Below, one piece after another: positions 36,740-48,400 of a stretch of DNA of 64,000 bases; positions within the stretch are counted from its first letter, which is position 1; every line of letters starts with the position of its first letter. The notes under the pieces were generated by a model. That model had not been told where the DNA came from. It made no database searches and saw nothing but the letters and a program-made list of their open reading frames with translations. Source of the DNA: Apium graveolens (Eukaryota > Streptophyta > Magnoliopsida > Apiales > Apiaceae); NCBI RefSeq assembly GCF_009905375.1, contig NC_133657.1, forward strand, positions 62,992,503-63,056,502. The letters run 5' to 3'. The position numbers and the translations under genes are program-made.

Positions 36740-37123
36740 GGCAACAGAAAAAACATCCTAGTTCTGGACAGTGGATGTTCAGGATATATGACTGGAAATA
36801 AAGCCCTGCTATCAAACTTTGTGGAGAAGGCTGGCCCAAGTATTTCTTATGGAGATGGCAACATTGGAAAAACATTGGGATATGGCAATATCAATCTTGG
36901 GAATGTCATCATTAAAGAAGTAGCTCTGGTCTCAGGACTTAAACATAATCTGCTAAGTATAAGTCAAATTTGTGACAGAGGTTATCATGTTGATTTCTTT
37001 GAAGAACACTGTGAAGTTGTAAGTAAATCTAAAGGCAAAGTTGTTCTGAAAGGATACAGGCGTGGTAACATTTATGAAGCTAAGCTTTCAACAAGTACTG
37101 ATGGTTCTGCAATCTGTCTGTGA
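36740..37123 (+). pseudogene. Element G protease fragment
   Basis: After the acceptor: GNRKNILVLDSGCSGYMTGN (retropepsin D-S-G), YGDGNIGKTLGYG, EVALVSGLKHNLLSISQICD. This is the normal copia protease-to-integrase transition. The frame ends at a stop formed at the junction with element F (37121-37123). Integrase, RT and RNase H are missing. Confidence 0.85.
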
Positions 37124-37127
37124 GAAT

Positions 37128-38907
37128 TGAAGAAATTTAAAGTTATGCAGAGACACCCGATAGATGATGAATATCCATCAGGACAGTAGTATGGTTATCC
37201 GACGGATGACTGCTGTTAGGCTTATCCGTCGGGATACAATCACTACTCGATGGATGATGAATATCCATCGGGATAGAAGAAATAAATGAGTTTGGAGTGG
37301 AGACTATTGTAGACTCTGCGCAGATTGATGAAAATTTAGGCACAGATATCTCAACAGACTCCGAAAGAAATGGCAAGTGAGCCAACAAATCATCCAAAAG
37401 ATGATGCTCACTTGCTTGGATTTTTGTCTTCTCCACAAGAGTTAAAGATGGAGAATTTGGAAGTGATGTATTGATCATGTCAACATCCAGTGAGTGTGTG
37501 GGTGAATTTGGTGTTTCAGGTGCTTCAATTGTTAAGGATTTTGGCTGTGACTCCACATTTATTGGATCCACATCAATCTGACTTTGAGATGGTGCAGTGA
37601 TTGGGTCTTTAGCTCCAGTTTGCACTGTGTATGTTCCATGTGCATCCTCAAGTGTTGTTGATCTTTTCTTTCTGGCATAAGTGTGTGGCCCTACCCCTCT
37701 TAGCCTCTGCTCCTAGTTGGGAGCTTGTTTCAATAGTAACATCCTTTTGGGAGGATGAAACTAAAATTGAGCTTATTTCCTTATTAATAACCACAATTTG
37801 TTGGGAAATTGTGGTGTGGCTAGGCTTAGGTACACTCATCTCACCAGCCTTATCCTTAGGGTTTCTTTAATTTTCACCCTGTCCCTCACCTTGCTTACTC
37901 ACCGTCACACTCCCCTCTTTGTGTTTAGTAGATTTTACAACTGGTTTCTTTTGAGAGAAACCAGAGGGGGCTTTCTTAGCTTTGGATTTTGAAATTATTG
38001 GTTTGGTAGCTTGGGTAGGCATCTATTGGGTCATTGACACAGATGTCATAGCTACACTAGAAGGCAAATAAATGTGTGAGGTTGGAAGAGTGAAGACAGT
38101 AGTACTTACCTCACTTACCTGAGGTCCCTTCATTACTGGAAAATAGAATAAGGGCACCTCTTTATGGTGATTTGCTCTATTATGATCTGCAATAATTCTT
38201 CTTTCTTGAACCCAACAATTCAGCTTGTTGGTTGGGTTCTCAATTACAATGTCCTCAATAAGATGGTTAGCAAGCATCATAAAGAATCTAGCATAATAGA
38301 CACTTTTACCTCTCTTATTGAGTTCTCCTAACTTAAAACCTAACTCAAATATGATTAAGTCACTGAAGTTAAAGTACTTATCAGTAACTAGCATATAAAG
38401 CATGTTAAGCATGGAAATGTTAACAGAATCAAAGTTACTAATCTTACCAGAAAATACCTTAGTTACCACATCACATAAAAAGCTCCATTCCTTTCTAAGT
38501 CCTAACCTCCTAATTTCACTTAACTTAGAAGTAGAAAGTGCATAGCCCATGGAATTTAGCATGTTAACTATATTAGTGTCAGTGTGTGGAACAGTGGCAG
38601 TGTTATCTCGAATTCTAAAGCATGCTTTGACAATGTCACTATTAATGCAAAACTGTTTACCTTTGAGAGTGAAAGTTATTGTCTTATCAGTTGAGTTGTA
38701 CACAACAGTTGTCCATATCTCCTCTACAACCTCATAGTAGATTGTGGGAGATTCTAGCATTGCATAGTTGAGTTTACAGCCTTTCACAAAATCTATCATT
38801 TTGTGAAAATCTCCAGATTGTTGAATCTCCTTGTTCACTAGAGCTGTGAAGTTGTTCTTTTCATAGATATATCTGGTCTGAGACATGATTTTGACTATAG
38901 GTGCCAT
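37128..38907 (-). pseudogene. Element F extra ORF downstream of pol, degenerate and truncated
   Basis: The frame 38907-38023 gives 294 residues starting MAPIVKIMSQTRYIYEKNNF, with YYEVVEEIWTTVVYN, TFTLKGKQFCINSDIVKACF and SVYYARFFMMLANHLIEDIV. After a stop at 38023 it continues as a K/S/P-rich segment (MPTQATKPIISKSKAKKAPS), another stop near 37868, the block 37839-37648, and a frame 37625-37143 rich in S, P, H and D with PSSSDC/PSDNH words from the GACGGATGAT-type motif. The pattern of the N-terminal part (F/I-x-V/I-N/D-x-x-x-V; S-x-Y-Y-A-R-F-x-M) parallels B/E. Function unknown. Confidence 0.65.
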
Positions 38908-39080
38908 TGCTAAAGTAATTAATTTTTATTACCAAATAATATTCCGACGGATGATCAAACTTGATGGATAATGACCATCCATTGGGATGTAAATTTTGAC
39001 TTAGCCAAAATTTCATCCAAAACAGAAAAATCAATTAAGTTTCTGGCTGCATTCAAACTTGCAAAAATATCTAAAATAAT
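38908..39080 (-). other. Short spacer between pol and extra ORF in element F
   Basis: Only about 170 bp, compared with 1.2 kb in B/E. It contains the TCCGACGGATGATC motif at about 38943 and a decayed inverted partner (ATGACCATCCATTGGG). No coding signal. Confidence 0.5.
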
Positions 39081-42000
39081 TCAAGAATAATTAAGCATAC
39101 CTAACTCACTTACCAACTTTGAAAAGGTGGATTCATCAAGTGGCTTGGTAAATATATCTGCAAGCTGCTTTTCACTTGGAGCAAAATGAAGTTCCACGGT
39201 ACCATTTATCATATGCTCCCTGATGAAGTGGTACTTGACGTCTATGTGCTTTGTTCTTAAATGCTGCACTGGATTTTCAGTGATGGCAATTACACTTGTG
39301 TTATCACAGAAAATGGGAATTATATCCACTTGTAGACCATAGTTCAACAATTGTTTTTTCATCCACAAAACCTGTACACAACAACTACCAGCATCAATAT
39401 ATTCAGCTTCAGCCGTAGAAGTAGAGACTGAATTTTGCTTTTTACTGAACCAGGACACAAGCTTGTTCCCTATAAATTGACAGGTTCCTGTTGTATTTTT
39501 TCTATCTATTTTACAACCTGCATAATCTGCATCTGAATAACCAGTTAGATCAAAGCCAGAATCTCTAGGGTACCAAATGCCAAGTTTTGGTGTTCCCTTG
39601 AGATATCTGAAAATTCTCTTGATAGCTACTAAGTGAGATTCTCTAGGATCAGCCTGAAATCTAGCACAAAGAGAAGTAGCAAACATTATATCTGGCCTAC
39701 TAGCTGTCAAGTACATAAGTGAGCCAACCATGCCCCTGTAGCTTGAAATATCCACAGACTTTTCAATAGTGTTTAATTCAAGCTTAGTTGCAGTGGCCAT
39801 GGGAGTTTTTGCAGATGTGTAATCCATTATATCAAATTTTTTTAAAAGATCATGAATATATTTAGTTTGACTAATGTATATTCCATTCACCAACTTGCTT
39901 AACTTGTAAACCAAGAAAGTAAGTCAGTTCCCCCATCATGCTCATTTCATACTTACTTTACATCAATTTGGAAAACTTTTTGCAAAGTTTTTCATCTGTA
40001 GAGCCAAATATAATATCATCTACATAGATTTGAACAAATATACTAGAGCTATTAACATTTCTAAAGAATAAAGTTTTATCAACAGTACCTCTTGTGAAGT
40101 GATTTTCCAAAAGAAACTTTGATAAAGTGTCATACCAGGCTCTAGGTGCTTGCTTTAGTCCATAGAGTGCCTTAAATAGATAGTAGACATATTCTGAGAA
40201 ATTTGGGTCTTCAAAACCAGGAGGCTGACTGACATAGACTTCCTCCTCCAAATCTCCATTCAGAAAAGCACTTTTGACATCCAGTTGATAGACCTTGAAA
40301 TTGGCATGGGCTGCATAGGCTAAGTAGATTATGATGGCTTCAAGTCTTGCAACAGGAGCAAAGGTTTCATCAAAATCTATTCATTCTTGTTGATAGTAGC
40401 CCTTAGCAACCAATCTAGCTTTGTTCCTGACCACTATGCCATTTTCATCCATCTTGTTTCTGATTACCCACTTGGTATCTATTGGATTCTTTCCCTTGGG
40501 TTTGGGTACCAGCTTCCATACCTTGTTCCTTTCAAATTGGTTTAGCTCCTCCTGCATAGCTAAAATCCAATCAGGATCCAACAAAGCTTCTTTTACCTTC
40601 TTTGGTTCTTCCTTAGATAGAAAGCTGCTATATAGACATTCTTCTTGAGTTGCTCTCCTTGTTTGAACTCTAGAAGATGCATCACCAATGATGAGCTCAA
40701 AAGGGTGATCTTTAGTCCATTTTCTTTGTTGAGGTAGATTAGCTCTAGATGAAGAGGCCTCATTGTTGTCTTGATGTGTGACTGAGTTTTGATTATAAGA
40801 AACTCCCCCTGAGTTTGTGAATCTTTGATTTGAGAAAGGGGAACTTTTTGTAGGTGATCTATTCTGACTTTCAGCTTCTTTTAATGTTCCGACGGATGAT
40901 GCACTTTGTGTCCCGGCGGATAAGGCAGATTGTCTCCCGACGGATGAAGCATTTTGTAACTCGCCAGATGTTGAATTATGTGCTTCATTAGTTGTATATT
41001 TTTCTGCATTATCCTTATTCACTGTTTCTTGATCACTTTCATCCTCACTGTCATCACTAACCATCTCCAAATTATCAAACTTGAGGTTTTCATGGAAATC
41101 TTAATCTTGTAGTCCTTCAATCTTTTTGTCATCAAACACAGCATGTATTGATTCCATAACAATGTTGGTTCTTAGATTGTAGACCCTATGTTCTTTTCCC
41201 ATAACATATCCAACAAAAAATCCTTCATCTACTTTAACATCAAACTTCCCATGTTGATTAGTTTGATTTCTCAAGATAAAATATTTGCAGCCAAAGACAT
41301 GAAGAAAATTTAGAGTTGGCTTCCTGTTCTTGAACAATTGGTAGGGTGTCATACACTTTGCTTAATTAACCAGAGATATATTCTGAGTGTAGCAGGCAGT
41401 ATTCACAGCTTCAGCCCAAAAATATGTTGGTAACTTTGATTCTTCAAGTATTGTTCTTGCAGCTTCAATAAGAGACCTGCTCTTTCTTTCCACTACTCCA
41501 TTTTGTTGTGGAGTTCTTACTGCAGAAAACTCATGCATAATCCCATTCTCTTCACAAAATGATCTCATCACAGAATTCTTGAACTCAGTTCTATTGTCAC
41601 TCTTGATTCTTCTTACTTTAAAATCAGGATGATTGTTGACTTGCCTTATATGATTGATGATGATTTCACTAGCTTCATCTTTAGATTTTAGGAAATATGT
41701 CCAAGAGAACTTTTAGAAATCATCCACAATTACTAGGCAAAATCTTTTCCTTGAGATAGACAACACATTGACTGGTCCAAACAAATCCATGTGTAACAAT
41801 TGCAAAGGTTCTTCAATTGTTGAATCAAGCTTCTTTCTGAAAGATGCTTTGATCTTCTTTCCTTTCTGGCAGGCATCACACAATCCATCCTTAGTAAACT
41901 CCAATTGAGGAATACCTCTAACTAATTCTTTCTTGACAAGCTCATTCATGGTCTTGAAGTTTAGATATGACAGCTTCTTGTGCCATATCCAACTTTCATC

Positions 42001-42399
42001 TTGACTTGCTTTACTGAGAAGACAAGTGACAGAATCTGCATTAGATGAGTTGAAGTCATCTAGATACACATTTCCTTTTCTCACTCCAGTGAGAATAACT
42101 TTGTTGTTCCTTTTGTTTGTCATGACACAGGATTCTGTATTGAAGGTTACTGAGTTGCCCTTATCACAAAGCTGGCTGATACTCAATAAATTGTGCTTGA
42201 GACCATCCACTAGGGCAACCTCTTCAATGATGACATTGTCTTTTGAAATCAAGTCATATCCCACAGTATAACCCTTGCTGTAATCTCCAAAAGTAATACT
42301 TGGGACAGCTCTTTCCTTGAACTCAATGAGTAGGGTAGAATCTCCAGTCATGTGCCTTGAGCAACCACTATCCAGATACCAAAGATTCTTTCCGTTTCC
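39081..42399 (-). pseudogene. Element F pol (protease to RNase H), degenerate
   Basis: Begins after the acceptor as GNGKNLWYLDSGCSRHMTGD (retropepsin D-S-G). Then integrase: the H-H-C-C region LSYLNFKTMNELVKKELVRG...CDACQKGK (about 41990-41860, one His changed to Tyr), and VERKSRSLIEAARTILEESK (from about 41500). [51 protein letters not shown] (about 40030-40000). RNase H: YSDADYAGCKIDRKNTTGTC and the terminus SKLVSELGMLNYS at 39081. Frame breaks lie near 41713, 41570, 41360, 41100, 40380, 40250-40260 and 39914-39958. A linker at about 40960-40870 repeats SVGRQSALSAGTQSASSVGT, encoded by the GACGGATGA-type motif. Confidence 0.87.
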
Positions 42400-43589
42400 C
42401 TGCACGCATCAAAATCAAATCAAGTTGATTTTGGTACCCAAGTTTCCTTGGGTCCTGCCTTGTTAGCTTTCTTCTTTGATTTCTTAGGTTTGATCTCATT
42501 TGACTTTCATTTGAATTGGACCTTTGAAACCAGTCGTTAGAACAGAATTATCATGCACATTTTGATTAACAGGAAAAGGCATGATGTTTGCAAACATGTT
42601 ATTCTAGTAAGGTTTGATAAATGGCATTTAAGGCATATTAAATGCATCATAATAAGGATTAGGTGTAAATGGCATATTAGCAAATTATGCATTCATATTC
42701 TGAGTAGACATAGCATTCATAGGAATGGTAGGCATAACAGTCATGTTGGGAAAAGAGGGAGGTATGGTCATAGGAGTAGGCATGGCAAGTTTGAAATTAA
42801 TAGACAGATGATTGACACTACCATACTTAACATATATTTTTCTTGGTGCATATTTATCAGGTGTGTAGTTGTTATGCTTGTTAATTCCTACTTTCCCATT
42901 TCTATTGTTTTTCTTTTTAGCTTCTGCTTTAACCTCAATCTTTTCTAATTTGTCATTCAATTGCTTGATGGACAGATGACCAACATTGACTTTCTTCTCC
43001 TTCTTCACTTGACTTGATTCTCCTGGAACAAAGTTTTTGGAAACTGATCCATATTTCCCATTCAGCTTGGCAAGCTTAACTTTGCTCACAGGTTTACTCA
43101 CAGTCGACGGATAATCCTTTTGATTATCCGACGGATGATTTTCATCATCCGTTGAGTCCACATCTGTCAACAATCCTTCAACCAAATTGGATTCCAGCTT
43201 CTTCTTACTCTTCTTCCAGGCTGCATCACAAAAGGACGTAATGCCTTGAACTTTAGTGATTTGAGTATGAACATCTCTGGATGATTTCCATGCCTTAATC
43301 ACTTCTTGTTCTCGTTCAAGCTGCTTCTTTAAAATCTCTTCTTTCTTCAAGACTCAATTAATTCATCCTTAGCAATCTTACACTCAATTCTCAATTTTTC
43401 AAATTCAATAAACTGAGACTCTAGCACATTATTCCTCTCACTTAAAAACATATTGTTTTCTTTAATTTTAGCATTTTCCTTAGTGAGGGACTTAAGTGTA
43501 ACACGCAAGTGATATAATTCTGTGGACATGTCATTGATTGCATCATTACACTCAGCTTTAGATAAATATGCTAGGTTAGTGGTGATTAC
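42400..43589 (-). other. Candidate intron spanning the Gag extension and stop (element F)
   Basis: Minus-strand donor AGTAATCAG|GTAATCACC (G at 43589), acceptor GATGCGTGCAG|GGAAACGG (last base 42400), 1190 bp, phase 0: SSNQ|GNGKNLWYLDSG. The Gag extension ends GPKETWVPKST and TGA at 42422-42420, 18 nt before the AG. It encodes a coiled coil (about 43480-43270) and a degenerate CCHC-like region (KIYVKYGSVNHLSIN) that has lost its Cys residues. Confidence 0.6.
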
Positions 43590-44018
43590 CTGATTACTTG
43601 AAGAACTTGTTTCTGTTTCATCAGATTTGGCCATCAGGGATAGGTTGACATAGCTTGTTTCTTCATCTTCATCCAATCCATTAGCTGCCCAGTCATTTTC
43701 TTGTGTAATGAAAGCCCTTTCCTTTTGCTTGAGCAACTCAAAGTATTTATGTTTATAATCAACAGGCTCAAACTTCTTCTTGCTAGAATCAGACTTTCTA
43801 CATTCACTTACAAAATGCCCTGCCAAGCCACATTTGAAACATTTGAATTTGGATTTATCCACCATGTTTCTACTTAGCTTGGCTGCTCCAAAATTCTTTT
43901 TGAATTTGATCTTGGCAGATCTTCTAGATAGGATTGCTAGATGTTCATCAATATCATCCATGTCATCTTGGCTCAAATGATCTTCATTTTCAGCTACCAG
44001 CCCTTTGCCCTTGCTTTC
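42420..44018 (-). pseudogene. Element F gag, C-terminal part with extension
   Basis: Continues Gag after the E insertion: SKGKGLVAENEDHLSQDDMD, then KFKKNFGAAKLSRNMVDKSK and knuckle CFKCGLAGHFVSEC (about 43840-43795). After the candidate donor at 43589 come the N/E/K-rich coiled coil and an acidic stretch with DDENHPSDNQKDYPSTV, encoded by GACGGATGAT-like repeats (43103-43155). A frameshift near 43347 separates two blocks. It ends ETWVPKST at 42420. Positions 44014-44018 are one copy of E's target duplication, with one mismatch. Confidence 0.8.
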
Positions 44019-45358
44019 TGAAGGGCATATGGCATAGCCTATTTGTATATTCGAGGATTTAACTCAACTCAAATAAGAATGTAATAAGTAAATAGTGGAT
44101 CAATCGTCAGAGAGATCTCACAAAGTAACATCTGTCAAAGGGTTAAGAAACATTATTCATCTACAGACTTGAAGACTTAATTCACTGGAAGAAGCTCAAG
44201 AAATTGATCAAGCCTCAGTGATATAAATCAAGATTGTGGATTTAATCAAGTGACAGAGATCTCGTCAGGGTATCAAGTAATTACAAGGATTTAATCTGAA
44301 GAAAATCAAAGTATCAAAGTAAAGACATGAAGAAACGTCACGGAAGTTAGTCACTCATGAACCAGACAGTACATCGAGTGTCAACGTTGAAGTGGTGGAA
44401 TTGATTCATATATTTCAGTGATTTTCAGAAGATATTCAGAAGAATGGATGTTGCTCAAGATTAGTATTAATTCTCTATTAATTAATTAAGTCATATAATT
44501 TAATTAAGAGAATAAATTATATCTGCAAAGATTAATTTATTTTATTAATTGAATTAATTGATTAATTAATTCAGAATTAATATTAAGGTTTTTTCAAGTT
44601 TTTAATTGATTTAAAATCTGTTATTAATTCATAAAGACAACTAATTGTATTAGTATGACAATCGGTATGACAATCAATAGTCATACCGAAAGTCATGCTA
44701 ATTCAAAAGGATTGTCTTATCAGATTTTTTATTACATTAAAATCTATTATTAATTCAGTAAGACAATCTGATTTTGAACTACTATGACAATCGGTATGAC
44801 AATTGATAGTCATACCGAAAGTCTTGCTAGTTCATTCTGATTGTCTTGCCAGCTCAAAGAGATTGTCATGCCAGTACATTCTACTCGACTGTTGGATTAA
44901 AAGAAGCAGCAGAAGACATTCATGCAATTATCATACAGAACACACAAGTCAAGAGAGAAGCAGAAACAAAAAGCAAGACATATCATTTTTCATCAGCTTT
45001 ATTCAAGATCAAAATTCTAGATTGTAAAGTTAAATCCAAACCACTAGAATTATTTATCTTGTTCTTGTGTAACAATCTAGCGGATCAAAATCCCTAGAAC
45101 TTAATCTCAAATCGCTTATAGCATTTGATCTTTTTATTGCAAAAATAGAAAAAGTTCATGTTGAATTTATTCTAGATTTGTGATAATTGATTTGAGATTA
45201 ATCCCTTGTAAACGATACCGTTGTTGTAACACCTTTCAAGTTTAATAATAATTTTATTTAACTTGAATTTTGTTTCACATTTTTATTCCGTATTTTATTC
45301 GATTAAACGGTATTGTTTATATTCAACCCCCCTTCTACAAACATATTGAGACCTAACA
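44019..45358 (+). repeat. 5' LTR of element E
   Basis: TGAAGGGCATATGGC...GAGACCTAACA, 1340 bp. The central motif cluster (about 44665-44875) has repeated GGTATGACAATC and inverted GATAGTCATACC. The 136-bp section at about 44888-45023, missing from the 3' LTR, lies downstream of the motifs. Confidence 0.92.
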
Positions 45359-45373
45359 ATTGGTATCAGAGCC
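45359..45373 (+). other. Element E primer-binding site
   Basis: ATTGGTATCAGAGCC directly after the LTR; initiator-Met-tRNA type, identical to B. Confidence 0.88.
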
Positions 45374-45457
45374 TTCTGATTAACGTACAAATCAAGATCC
45401 TAGACTTTTGTGTTTCTTTCACTCCTTGAATTTTTTTATTCACTCAAAAAATTCATA

Positions 45458-48400
45458 ATGACTACACAAAAAGTTGGAACCGTTAAAATTCCACTTTTCG
45501 ATAAAGAAAATTATGTTATGTGGAAGAAGAAGATGCTATTGTTTTTACAAGTTGCTAATCCCAAATATCTGCAAGTATTAAAGAAGGGTCCAAAAATTCC
45601 TATGGTTATTGAACCAGAGGTAATAGAAAATGATGTGGTGATCACCAAAGCGAGAACTTATGTGAAAGATCCTGAGGATTTCTCTCCTGCTGAAATAAAA
45701 GAAGCCTCCCTGGATGCTAGTCTTCAATTAATTTTAGTAGATTCCCTTGATCCCTTGATGAATAGACATGTGATGAATTGTAAAGATTCCAAACATATTT
45801 GGGAAACTATTGAGGTTATTAATGAAGGCACAGAGGAAGTTAGGGAGAACAAGTTAGAAATCCTAACCTCTGAGTATGAATACTTTAAATCCAATCCAGG
45901 AGAAGGAATCACTGAAGTGTTTGAGAGGTACAATGCATTGATCAACAACCTGAACATTAATGGTAAATACTATTCCATCAGGGAGGTCAACAAAAAGTTC
46001 CTTTTAACACTGCCAACTCATCTCGAACATAGAATCACTGCCATAAGAGAAGCAAGAGATTTGAGTGAGATTTCTTTGGATAGGCTCTATGGTGTGTTAA
46101 AGACTTATGAGTTGGAGCAGATTCAGCAGAAGATAGTTTACGGGAAAGGAAGAGTGATCAGCACGTCTACTGCTCTAGTAGCTGATGAACAACAACAACA
46201 ATAACCACAATATCAACAACAATCTCAACAGCCAGAAAGAATGGTACAGTCTTCCAAGGTTGAAGATAATGTGATAGTAGCAGAATTTGATCCTCCTACT
46301 ACAAATCAATCAGGAGATGATTTTTATTCCTTGGAAGAACTGGAGCAATTGGAGGATGAGTCAATGGCCCTAATTGTCAAGAGATTCTCAAATGTCAGAT
46401 TCAAAAGGAATCCCAAGTTCAAGTACAAGTCCAACTACAACAGATTCCAGAAAGGTGGATCTTCATCCTCTAACACCAGCAGTGGTGGGTATAAAACAGG
46501 GATGGTTGATCGAAGCACCATTCGATGCTTCAACTGCAATGAGTTGGGACACTTTGCCACAGAATGCAGGAAGCCAAAACAAGTTAGGAAGAACTCTTAC
46601 GATTCTAATCAGAAGAGTAAATCTGAAAGGGCTTACCTGGCAAAGGGAAGAAGTTGGGATGATACTGACAGTGAAGATGAAGAAGTTGGTAATCTTGCTC
46701 TCATGGCTAGTGATGCAAACACCTCATCGTCAAGAAAAGAGGGCATTAAACAGGTACAACCGGTAGTGTGGATTCTTGACAGCTGATCGTCAAGACATAT
46801 GACCGGAGATAGAGCCCTGCTATCAAATGTGGTTGAGAATGCTGGCCCAGTGGTTACCTTTGGAGATAACAGCAAAGGTTTAACGGAGGGATATGGCTGT
46901 TTGCTAGCTGAAAATGTTATCATTGAAAATGTGTATGTTGTGCAAGGACTTGAACACAATCTGCTTAGCATTAGTCAGTTCTGTGACAACGGCTACAATG
47001 TTTTATTCGACAAGCTGAAGTGTCAGATTCTGCACAAGAAAAGTGAAAAACCCTCCTTAATGGGAATCCGAAAAGGAAATCTGTTCGTAGCTGACATGAA
47101 CTCTGGAAGCAATCCTGAAGTCAATTGTTTCTATGCAAAGGCATCGTCAGATGAGAGTTGGCTATGGTACAAGAGACTTTCTCATCTCAATTTCAAAACA
47201 ATGAATTCTCTTGTAAAAAGAGAATTGGTAAGAGGTCTGCCTCAGCTGGAATTCTCTCCAGAAGGACTATGTGAGGCTTGCCAGAAAGGAAAGTCAAAGA
47301 AAGCAAGTCACAGAGGCACTGACACATCTTCCATAACTGGTGTTCTGCAATTATTGCACATGGATTTATTTGGACCAGTTAATGTTATTTCGATGTCAAA
47401 GAAGTGTTACTGTCTTGTGATAGTTGATGACTATTCCAAGTATACGTGGGTTTTATTTCTACACTCTAAGGATGAAACACCACAAGTTGTGATTGATCAT
47501 ATCAAGATGATTGAGTTAGATTCTAATGTCACTGTTAGAGCAATAAGGTCAGATAATGGAACAGAATTCAAGAATTAACTTCTCAATGGATTCTGTACAG
47601 ACAAAGGGATTACCAGACAATTTTCAGCTCCTACAACCCCTCAGGAAAATGGAGTGGTAGAAAGGAAGAATTGTACATTGATTGAAGCTGCAAGAACAAT
47701 GTTAAGTGAATCAGGTCTTCCAATGTACTTTTGGGCTGAAGCTGTCAATACTACATGTTATACTCAGAATCGAACTCTAATCAACAAAGACTTCATGAAA
47801 ACTCCTTATGAAATTTTGAATGAATAGAAACCTTCTATCAAATACTTTCATGTATTTGGTGCCAGATGCTTCGTGCTCAAGGATGGAGATGATCGTCGTG
47901 GTAAATTCGAGGCAAAGGCATATGAGGGTATTTTTGTTGGATATGGAAGAAGATCATACAGAGTGTATATCATTGATCAACACAAAGTAACTGAAAGTGT
48001 CAATGTTACATTTGATGACACTAAACTCCCTAGTATCCAAACTGAAGATCCTTCTGAGAAACTGAAGTTTGATGATATGTCAGATTCAGAATCAGAACAT
48101 GGTCAAGAACCTGAGTTTGTTGCTGGTGAAGAACCTGTTAATCATGATGATACTCAAGGTAATAGTGATGGAAGCTTTGGCAACAATGGAGATACCACTA
48201 CTACTAACGGAGAATCTTCAAGTCAACATGGCAACAATTCAGGGGGAGATGCTGAAGGATCATCTAGTAGGATACAACATCCCAATGAATTTCATGGCGA
48301 ATCATCAAGATCAAATCTTCCAAGACAGACTGTCTGGAATAAAGCTCATCCTTTTGAGTTGATTATTGGTGATCCAGATGTTGGAGTCAGAACTAGACGT

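Larger units (their letters stand above)
33732..37123 (+). mobile_element. Copia element G, 3'-truncated
   Basis: LTR 33732-34325, primer site, gag with extension, candidate intron and protease; it stops abruptly in early pol at about 37123, where minus-strand element F sequence starts. No 3' LTR. Same family as A. It entered element D within RNase H. The truncation point has no LTR or duplication, so it reflects a deletion or rearrangement rather than an insertion. Confidence 0.85.

Noticed and set aside
37631..37992. Plus-strand frames across the F extra ORF
   Set aside because: Shadow of the minus-strand extra ORF; composition and neighbours support the minus strand.
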